64,000 nt of DNA. Origin: Pollenia angustigena (Eukaryota; Arthropoda; Insecta; Diptera; Polleniidae). Each line of letters begins with the position of its first letter. The stretch's first letter is position 1. The stretch is taken from the NCBI GenBank assembly GCA_930367215.1, contig OV884059.1:38555882-38619881 (forward strand), given 5' to 3'. Under the pieces are notes generated by a model. The model was not told where the DNA came from, did no database searches, and worked only from the letters and a program-made list of their open reading frames with translations. Made by a program: the position numbers and the translations under genes. This document shows, piece by piece, positions 56,108 through 64,000 of the stretch.

Positions 56108-56592
56108 CGGCTCACAGAATTCACAGAACTGTAAAAAGTGACGTGTGAAAAAGGCCCAAATCAGTTGCGAGGGCAGCTTTCGTAGAAAGAGACAGAAAAC
56201 TTTTTTTGGTAGTGAAGTGGCAAGGTGTAAAAACAGGCCGCAACAATCAACACAAATGGCGTGATCAAAACAAAAATAACAAAACACAAACCACGTTAAA
56301 CAAATCCATTAGTTCAACAAACGTTGTTTTTTGTGCAAAAAAAATGTATTTAGTAATATTGTTTTGTGTTATAATGTTATTTAGTTACTTAAATATTATT
56401 TACTCGTGTTGTGGTAAACTTAAAAGTTAGTTTTTACAACAGTTTTGTAAATAGATCTTAACTAAATAAATTTGTGTTCATTGTATTGCGGCATAGAATA
56501 TGATGAAAAGAGAAATGCAAAAGGGCAGCTTTCTTTGAAAGAGACAAAAAAAAAACGCAAAATCTTCCGTCTCGTGACAGTTCTGTGATACG
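56108..56592. mobile_element. possible MITE with TCACAGAACTGT ends
   Basis: TTCACAGAACTGT near the left and inverted ATCACAGAACTGT near the right, with GGGCAGCTTTC..GAAAGAGACA on both sides in direct order. Ends not resolved. Confidence 0.35.
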
Positions 56593-56599
56593 GCTCATG

Positions 56600-56817
56600 T
56601 CTTATTGACAAGATTTTTCCTTTTTCTTCTTTGAACATGAATTAGCGTTCAAATGATTCATGTCATGTTGAGGACATGTGTTTTTTGATATTGAAACCAT
56701 AAAAAAATTAAACAACGAATGAAAAAGCAAAACGTAAAGACAGTACATGCATCTGTGTACTCGTTTCTTTTCCCCTCGTCCCTCTCGCCTATAAAGTAGC
56801 AATCTTGTCAATAAATG
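56600..56817. mobile_element. diverged relative of the 14865-15230 MITE
   Basis: Shares CTTATTGAC, TTTTTCTTCTTTGAA, ACTCGTTTCTTTTCCCCTCG and TCGCCTATAAAGTAGCAA in the same order, with inverted TTATTGACAAGATT ends, but lacks the outer GTCCCAATTTCC. Confidence 0.55.
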
Positions 56818-57111
56818 CAGGCTTGTCAGATTTTTTTGAGCTCCATCGCCAAACCGGATGTGAGAAATCGCCAAAAATCGCCAAACGTCGATTTTGTTCA
56901 GTTTTTGTAAAATTTTCTTTTTTTTTTAAATTAAATTTTGCATACAAAAAACTCTAGTATAAATTTTCAGTCAAAAATCGCCAAAAACTGAGAAAAAAAT
57001 ACAAAAATGTCGCCGAAGTAAATTTTGTTTTGTTTCTGTAATTTTTTTTTAAAGAACATTAAATGGAGAACTTATATGTATTCAGTTAAAAACTTAAATT
57101 AAGTACACGAG
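56818..57111. other. hAT-like subterminal region rich in AAATCGCCA
   Basis: AAATCGCCAAA motifs here and again at 58770-58850 suggest one hAT-like element around 56818-58850 whose ends I could not pair. Confidence 0.35.
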
Positions 57112-58547
57112 CACTGTTGCCAACTTTTTTTGAACATTTCCCGCCAAATCGGACGTCAAAACCGCTAGAAACCGCTAAATATTTAATTTAGAGGGATTTT
57201 TTTTTTAAATACCTCTAAAACCTTAACATTTTTAAAAGTTTCATATAAATCTAGATATAGGCTGCTTTTTCAAAGATATTCGACTCTCAAATTAAGTTAC
57301 ATACTAAGTTTTCGAACTTCCCTAGTTATTTTATTCATCTGTGCGAATCTTTGATACCCTCCACCTACAGTTAGAATATTTCCGAAGTGGTCTTTATATG
57401 GGTCATATGGTAAATTATGGGCCGATTTTCACAAAATTTTAACAAGTAATTTATAGTCTTATAAAACTTTGAATGACCAAATCTTATTATAATAGAACAC
57501 AGATTGATCACTTTACGGTTCTACGCGTTCTAAAGCTTTTTCCGAGAGTATGCTTTACATGGGGCCTATGATAAGTTATGGATTGATCTGCACGATAGTT
57601 GACAGAATTTATAAAAATAGCATTATTTGTTAGGGCTTTAGACGTACTTAATAATGGACCGATTTAACAGTTATGATTTTTAGTCATATAGAACGAATCT
57701 GCATAATCTTATATCAATATGCGCATTCCGCCACTAGTTATGCTAGTTTTTGTACCAATTGATACATTTTTTAGGGTGGTTGTTCCACATTTTAATTTAT
57801 AACTCTTTTCCTACTGAACCGATTGTGCTGGACTTCAATCCCAAACTACTTAGGTGAATTCTTAACAATTTGATGCCAATATTTATATTCCCTTTTGAGT
57901 CGTTTGAAAGTGACAACAGACGGATAGACAGATGGACATAATCGACTTAGAATTACTCAAGGACGCAGAATAAATGTACTTTATGGGGTCTTAGATTAAT
58001 ATTAAAACAGTTTCACCCGGAATGACAAACTTAGTACGTTAGAACGTAAACGCTAAAAAAATTTATAACATTTACGCTATTTTTGGTAATTATTTGCCGT
58101 TTTAAGCAATTAGATAAAATTAGTTACATGAAAGTAAGTGAATTATGTATATTGCTTAAGTTTTATCGAGACAATTTTGATCAATACCTTACCTTTTGTT
58201 TCAAAATTTTAAGCAAGCTTAAAGTTGTTAATTGTTACATACAGCCCTAACAAAATACTAACTGAAAATCGAAAAACAAATGTCATACAATCTTCAGTTC
58301 ACTAAAACTATAAAAATAATTAAAACCATGAACATAAACAAGTAGTTTTTAGCCAGAAAAGCAAAAGGAAAAAGTAAAAAATTTATTAATTTTAAATTTG
58401 AGAAACGGTTTTATAGCGAAAATGAGCCGCAAAAAGTTGTTTGAAAATCTCTAGATTTCCCGCTTACCGCTAAAACGTATTTTTTCCCGCGACTGACATT
58501 TCAAAAACGCTAGATTTAGCGGGAAAATCTCTAAATTGGCAACAGTG
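57112..58547. mobile_element. hAT-like element 'CACTGTTGCCAA', 1.44 kb
   Basis: Ends CACTGTTGCCAACTTTTTTT and CACTGTTGCCAATTTAGAGA, with CCGCTAAAT / GATTTAGCGG subterminal motifs. The flanks TACACGAG and TAACACGA are close but not identical. A dispersed repeat occupies its middle. Confidence 0.65.
57339..58035 (-). repeat. 'GGTGGAGGGTAT' dispersed repeat, inverted diverged copy
   Basis: Starts GCGAATCTTTGATACCCTCC and ends ACTTTATGGGGTCTTAGATT ... CCCGGAATGACAAACTTA. Same block order as 33333-34393 reversed, but more diverged. Confidence 0.65.
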
Positions 58548-58888
58548 TAACACGACTCTATAAAATCGTGCACTTCAGCCTCACCGATTTCATTACTAGA
58601 GTTTTGACCTACATACTATTAGAATTACATACATACTATTAGAATTAAATAGTGACTAAATATAAAATTCACTTAATGTGTTTTTTCATATTAGTAATGA
58701 TAACAAAAAATTACAAGTTGTTAAACAAAATCGCCGAAATAATATAAATGGTAAAAATAGCCAAGGTAATCGCCATAAAAGTCGCCAGTCGCCAAATGGG
58801 AAATTCCATCGCCAATCACGTTTCAAAATCGCCACACAGACTTAGTCCCCTTTTAGACAGGCAAAGTTTACTTTGCAAAGTCTTGAGT

Positions 58889-58926
58889 TTATGGAAGGGA
58901 GGGCTCTTTTCCCCTCCCTTCCATAA
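58889..58926. other. 15-bp perfect hairpin
   Basis: TTATGGAAGGGAGGG at 58889-58903 pairs with CCCTCCCTTCCATAA at 58912-58926, with an 8-nt loop. On neither strand is it followed by a T-run and no gene is adjacent. Confidence 0.6.
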
Positions 58927-59089
58927 GGCGGGGGAGTACGAACTTTGCTGTACTCGCAAATTCCTTTTGTTTTTCGTTCGTAGTTTATTTCTGAGCAGGG
59001 ATGATAAAGTTGGTAGTACAATTGTTACGGATTTTTTTTTTTGTATTTTCATACCATGACTTTTACCCTCACCCAATATGTTAAGTCCT

Positions 59090-61520
59090 GCAACCATAAC
59101 TTTAAATTGCGTCGTTTTTAAATATTTCTTCTGTAGCTCTTTCTGATCACGTACTGTTGCCCTTACCTAATATATTGAAACACGCAACTGTACCATGAAA
59201 TTGCATCATCTTGCGCCAAACATGCATTTTTTTTATTATTTTCTCATACTTATTTGCATTCTTTTACCATTCGCATATTACGCTCACGGTATCATGCAAA
59301 TGTCTTTCAGTTGGTAACAACTCTCATCTTGTCGTAAAACCAATGTCTTTTACATCGTGACATACAACAAGTGGTCTGATACCACCGTTAACAGAAACTC
59401 GTTTTGAGTACTGTAACCTTGGTTGTCATTGCGCATGATATGATTTTTCGTGTTCCTTCTTTCTCTGAGAGAAGATAAAAATACATACAGACGTTTTCGC
59501 AACCTGCACTGCGTAGGAGACTTATACAAAAGTCAAATGACCAACACTACTGCAGAGTTAAATGTGTTCCCCATCACGATTGCTTGTACAAATACATGCA
59601 TACACATATACATGTGTATTATCTCTCTCGCGACAACAATAATAACGGGCGAAGGATGGAATGACAAATGAGGAAAAACATTTTTCTTATGAATGAAACG
59701 CATTCTAATAAGAATGATGATGAAATTTTAGTCAGTTGGGTTTTAGCAGTTGAATTTTTTGAGTTGACCGTGGCAGTCGAACGCGGGTTGTGGCAAAATG
59801 AAAGAAATAAACTTTTTGTAGAAAAAAAATATAAAATCATTTTTGAATTTAGAAAGAAATTGAACAAAATAAAATTTTGAATAGTAATTTGATAACTAAG
59901 TTAAAAACTAAAGTGATTTGCAAAATATTGTCTGCCTAACGTATGTGTGGGTTTATGAGTTAAAAATAAGTTTGAACAAAAAATATCACCTTTTTTGGTG
60001 TGATTAAATAAATTAATGTAAAAGAAAAGACAAAAAAAAAACTGTATTTAAAATTACATAAAAGTAAAGTTTCTGAATTTTTATGAGTAAATCAAACAAC
60101 CACAAACTGAAAGCAAAATGTAAATATGTGTTCAGATAATATATTAAAATGTAACCTTCAAAGAAGGGATGATTGATCCTGAATCATAAAATAAACTACC
60201 TAGTAGAATAGCAAATCGTTAGATATAAACAATAAGAAAGTTATTGAACAACAAAAAAAAAAACCCCTTGTAAACCCATAAAACTAATACTAATTCGTAT
60301 ATGAGAAAACCCTATACTTGTGGCAAACAAGACATACAAAAACTTAAAAACTGTATTTACCTAATGTGTTAAAGAACTTTTGCGGAATGAATAAGAAGAT
60401 TGTTCAATCAAATCGTAGTACAATTATCTTTAAATTAATTTTAATTTAATAAAATTAAATTAAATTAGAGAAGAGGATAAGTAATTTAAGGCAAAATTTT
60501 TCTTGTGATGGAAAACTGACAATACGGGTTTTAAAGAAAAGAAAACCAAATAAACCAAAAATTGTAGATGAATATTATCGACACCGTCATTATTAGAATA
60601 CTATTCAATGGTATTTTCTCGTAACATCGTAAATTTGAGCTTCATCTTCAATAATTACGAAACGTAAAACTCCAAATGCGTAGTAAATGCAGTTTTAGCA
60701 GCACAATGGAAATTCGTACTCAACCATAATCCATCAAAATTGCTGTAATTATTTGTAAGTAGTTTTTAAGTAAATTTCTGTATCTATCTTATTATACGTT
60801 ACAATTTAAATAAGGAAACACTTAAATAATAAACAAAAAAAAAAAGAGAAAATGAAATAGTTTTTTTTAATTTAACTAGGAATTTTGTATATGACGTACT
60901 GCATTAAATTTATGCATTGTTTTTTTTTATGATACAAAACTCCTAGGTTTTCTCTGTACCTTGAACTTCATTTATATGAAAAACAAATGAAATGAAAAAT
61001 TATAATAAAGCCTAATTAAAATGTATTATTAATTTAGTAGTGTAAGAAAGATCTAAGTTAACCAAATAAATGACTCACTTTATTATAGTTGAAATTAAAA
61101 TGTCTACGTAATTTTTTTTTAGAAGGATGCTAGGAAGAATGGTGCAGGGTGAGTACGCTATAACGTAACGATTGTTTTGTATACGGGACAGGATAGTTAA
61201 AGTGTAGGGTACCAGCCTGTCATAGGGAGGTGTAGGGAATATTGTACCCCTATATGGCGCGACACCTAGCCATATTATCACACAGTGTGATGGTTAAAAT
61301 AGTCGTTTCCTTTTCTTTCCTCAGCGGTGTAAAATTTTGCATTTTTTTTTATAGATACTTTAAATTTCGTGGTATTTTTAAACATACTTCCAGGGGTGTG
61401 AAGTATGGATATGCTTACGTGCCAAAACCCTGGTTAAGAGCAAATTTTGCTGTTGAGCTAGCGGGTCAGCTATTATACCCCCTTAACCGGTCTTTGGATC
61501 GTTATTTAATTTTTTTTAAA
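59090..61520. other. 2.4-kb stretch without recognised gene; possible LTR in its right part
   Basis: Mostly AT-rich, with a short inverted pair AACTAGGAATTTTGTAT near 60879 and its partner near 60945. The slightly GC-richer 61100-61520 could be the 5' LTR of the downstream retroelement, but no second LTR is in view and I cannot set its ends. Confidence 0.35.
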
Positions 61521-61527
61521 GGTTTTG

Positions 61528-61740
61528 TAACGGCGCGTAACATATATGGTGCCCAACGTAAAGCCACCTGTATGGTGGAGTTCGGAAATTTTAGCAACCT
61601 AATGAACAGGTTGGCGCCGTAACATATATGGCGCCCAACGTAAGCCACCTGTATGGTGGAGTTCGAATTTTCGCAACCTAACGAACAGGTTGGCGCCGTA
61701 ACATATATGGCGTTCAACTTGAATGCCACCTGTAGGGTAA
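61528..61740 (+). repeat. three ~80-bp repeats each with a tRNA-Lys-type primer-binding-like motif
   Basis: TAACATATATGG recurs at 61538, 61620 and 61699. In the second unit it continues as TGGCGCCCAACGT, the first 13 bases of the primer-binding site used by tRNA-Lys-primed retroelements; the first and third units carry variants (TGGTGCCCAACGT and TGGCGTTCAACTT). Each unit also has CCACCTGTA(T/G)GGT, and a GTTGGCGCC...GGCGCCCAAC hairpin spans the unit boundary. Position about 1.3 kb before gag fits a retroelement leader. Confidence 0.6.
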
Positions 61741-61772
61741 GGAGGGAAATGATTATATTTGTTGATTCGTAA

Positions 61773-61794
61773 TTTTTTTTTTTTTTTTTTTTTC
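61773..61794. repeat. T22 homopolymer
   Basis: Uninterrupted run of T in the retroelement leader; prone to length error. Confidence 0.85.
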
Positions 61795-62992
61795 GCAAAC
61801 ATAGTCTTAGTGCTATTGTTTGTAGAAGTCGTGAATTCTGGGATTCTGTAGCCTGGTTTCAATTGCGCTGCAAACCATGGTACACATGGGAATAACTCGT
61901 TTAACTGTGTTTTTCCATCTAAATTTTGTTTTTTGATAATAGGGATTTATTGCAAGTCTGGGACTGATTCCAAGTAGAGGTCAGTATTATCGCGGTGATA
62001 ATACTATGTTCATAGGACAAAATGTAGCACAAACCTGAATCATCTAAGCCCTTGCCTGACTGTCTCTTTTAAAAACGGTAGGCACGATGTTAGATGATCC
62101 AGGTTTGAAATCATATGTTTGACACGACACAGTTTTTGGAAATGTTTACAGGAAAAAGTAATTTTGGGAAATATTGTCGAGGCATCATATTCTGTCATAG
62201 GAACAGATTTGATGGTCGATGAAGTAGGGAGAGACAGGATACATGGTATCATAGCCTTTTTACGCGTATTTCTTTTTATTACAATTACGAATATATTTTT
62301 TTTATTATTTTACAAAACAGTCGTTATACATGCCACTGCCAGTTCTTTCTAGCATCCAAATTTTTATGAAAATTTTAAAACTTGAAAATACGAAAATATA
62401 AAATACTTCTTTATAATAAACTTCTTTATAATAAATATTGTAAAGAAACGTCAAGGATAATTTTAGTAAAATTTGAAAGAATTTTATAAAATTTTGTTTG
62501 AAAACATTTAAAATTTGAATTAATAAAAAAATTTTTTTTGAATCTGAATTTATAGAAAATATTTTTTTTGTAGAAAAAAAAGAAAAAAATTGAAAAGAAG
62601 AATTTTTTTTTACAATTAGTGAATTTTCAAATTTTTTCTAATTTTTTTCTAACACTCTTGAACACTTTTGCACATTTTTTCTTTTTTTTTCCATAATTTA
62701 AATAATTTCTTTTGCTGCCAAGAAAGAAAAACCAATCCACTTTTTTTTTGAATTCGTTAACCCTCTGGTTGTGAATATTTGTTCGCTTATAAATTTTTGC
62801 TATTTTTTCTTAAAATCTAATCATTTAATACACTTGAGCATTTTACTTCGATTTTGAAAAATTTTTTTTTCCTCATTCTGTCATTCCACTCGTGTCTTGA
62901 ATAAATTAAAAGTTTTTTTGTTGATTCAAAATTCGGTTTGATTAAACTTAGTAGGAAACGTTTTATTTTATCCTATAGTTACTTAGTGCATT
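61795..62992 (+). other. long leader before gag
   Basis: 1.2 kb without a long frame, with an AT-rich, T-run-rich right half (62350-62900). Fits an extended 5' untranslated region of an LTR element. Confidence 0.4.
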
Positions 62993-64000
62993 ATGCACAG
63001 ACCTAGCACGCGATCTGGCACTGATAAAAACAAACCAGTTACGCGTAGTACCAACCCAGGTCAGGCATCATCCAGTGTAAGAGGTAGGACTTCTGTGGGA
63101 GCGCGAAACATTAAACCCATTACAGAAGTTAGAGGTCGTGGTCGAACTTCAGTAGGTCAGAGGTCGAGTAGTACGGTCAGTTTAGGGACTTCGCGGTCAG
63201 AGACGAGTATACGAGCGGTAAGGACATCTTCGGTTCCGAGATCACTTAATTCCAGTGCTCAATCGGATAGAAGTCTTAACGACAGGGAAGTCTCGAATTG
63301 CGAGATACTCGAAAGATCTCTCTCTGACTTGACTACTGAAAATTTGCGGAATTTGGTACATCCAATAGGTTTTATAGATAACCAGCCCATCTTAAACGAA
63401 AACTTGATTATGGCCACACGGGATAGTACGGGTCTTCCGCCCTCGCAAGAGGATGGCGCTCAGTCGTCGGACACGGGCAACATTGACGCCTTGATTAATT
63501 ACGTAAGGGACGCCATGAGGAACACTCAAGAGGAGTTCAGGCGAGAACTGAACGATATTAGGAGGGATCTGGGGCAGTCCAGAGGTGCAAGGGCGACAAT
63601 CGAGTCTCCGGGAATTAATTCCCAAAGTTCCACTATGAACACAAATGCATCATCGGCATCCATGTTCATAAAATTGAAAGATTGGAACGTGTCGTTTAGT
63701 GGTGAAGAGGACGTATCCGACTTCCTTTTCAAAATAGACACCCTCACTGAACGAAGCCAATGTCCATTGGACTATTTAATGGCTAACTTTCATATAGTTT
63801 TAAAGGGCAAGGCGGAAACATGGTTTTGGATGTATATCAAACAAAACCCTAGGGCAACATATCCATTGTTAAAAAGGGCAATAACTAGGCAATTCGGTGC
63901 ATTAGAAAGCGACTTGGATATCTTGATGAAAATTTCATCACGAAAACAGCTTCCGAAAGAAAGCTACGACGATTTCCATTCCACCATAGTTAAATTAAAT
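62993..64000 (+). CDS. Gag of a Ty3-like LTR retroelement (partial, runs off window)
   Basis: Open for 336 codons from ATG at 62993 to the end of the window. The N-terminus is a serine/arginine/threonine-rich disordered region of about 115 residues (RSTNPGQASS, RGRGRTSVGQRS). It is followed by an acidic helical stretch (ILERSLSDLTTENLRNL), a charged coiled coil (MRNTQEEFRRELNDIRRDLG) and, from about residue 225, the capsid-like 'retrotransposon gag' domain: MFIKLKDWNVSFSGEEDVSD, FLFKIDTL, VLKGKAETWFW and ITRQFGALESD. Such a domain forms the particle shell that packages the RNA. Downstream nucleocapsid and pol would lie beyond 64000. GC content is clearly higher than the leader. The start was chosen as the first ATG in the open frame. 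Confidence 0.8.
   Translation, partial: MHRPSTRSGTDKNKPVTRSTNPGQASSSVRGRTSVGARNIKPITEVRGRGRTSVGQRSSSTVSLGTSRSETSIRAVRTSSVPRSLNSSAQSDRSLNDREVSNCEILERSLSDLTTENLRNLVHPIGFIDNQPILNENLIMATRDSTGLPPSQEDGAQSSDTGNIDALINYVRDAMRNTQEEFRRELNDIRRDLGQSRGARATIESPGINSQSSTMNTNASSASMFIKLKDWNVSFSGEEDVSDFLFKIDTLTERSQCPLDYLMANFHIVLKGKAETWFWMYIKQNPRATYPLLKRAITRQFGALESDLDILMKISSRKQLPKESYDDFHSTIVKLN

Noticed and set aside
58748..59097. 103-codon plus and 93-codon minus frames over the hairpin
   Set aside because: Mutually overlapping, created by the palindrome; no domain.
59668..59880. 70-codon frame with a charged tail
   Set aside because: Isolated, lysine-rich, AT-driven, with an 82-codon antisense frame; no supporting signal.
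61528..61740. CRISPR-like array of three repeats
   Set aside because: Eukaryotic context, repeats contiguous without unique spacers, and the motif fits a retroelement leader.

Overview
This window looks like transposon-dense chromosomal DNA from a higher fly (Diptera, possibly a calyptrate such as a blow fly or house fly relative). The base composition is AT-rich. There are short GT..AG introns of 55-76 nt, a TATA plus TCAGT-type insect core promoter, and a dipteran-style repertoire of mobile elements: HARBI1-like, mariner/Tc1, hAT, several clades of non-LTR retroelement and a Ty3-like LTR element. No conserved single-copy host gene is recognisable. The species call is an inference from repeat style only.

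Layout. 1-7.6 kb is a Harbinger element with a split transposase on + and a Myb/zeste-like DNA-binding protein gene on -. Its transposase exon is interrupted by a 3.9-kb non-LTR retrotransposon with an intact EN-RT reading frame, and a palindrome of two tRNA-like (SINE-like) arms lies between its two genes. 7.6-8.8 kb holds the 5' end of a LOA/I-like non-LTR element. 9.2-13.2 kb holds dispersed repeats, MITEs and an orphan core promoter. 13.6-20.5 kb is one hAT-like element (8-bp target duplication) stuffed with at least eight further insertions.

20.66-33.81 kb is a tandem array of three copies of a 4,024-bp unit. Copies 2 and 3 are almost identical. Copy 1 carries two extra transposons, and copies 2 and 3 preserve the perfect empty sites. 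The unit encodes a possible two-exon 49-residue protein, present three times. The array breakpoints lie inside a hAT MITE on the left and inside a dispersed repeat on the right, with a 2-bp microhomology.

35.8-43.2 kb is a Russian-doll stack of inverted-repeat elements, including two copies of one hAT element (945 and 1,908 bp) that differ by one 963-bp block, and a frameshifted MADF-domain relic. 43.8-46.3 kb holds a Tc1-like relic and another dispersed repeat. 47.9-50.8 kb is a nest containing a 5'-truncated non-LTR element with RNase H. 51.5-55.8 kb is a hAT element containing a second non-LTR element and two MITEs, one of which sits exactly behind the first three bases of the host terminus. 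56-58.6 kb holds more hAT-like and dispersed repeats. 61.5-64 kb is the 5' leader and open gag frame of a Ty3-like LTR retroelement that runs off the window. Its primer-binding-like segment is repeated three times.

The coding parts work as transposon machinery: HARBI1 nuclease with its Myb partner, non-LTR ORF1/ORF2 proteins, and Gag. Everything else is non-autonomous or broken. Nested target-site duplications allow a relative insertion history to be read directly.
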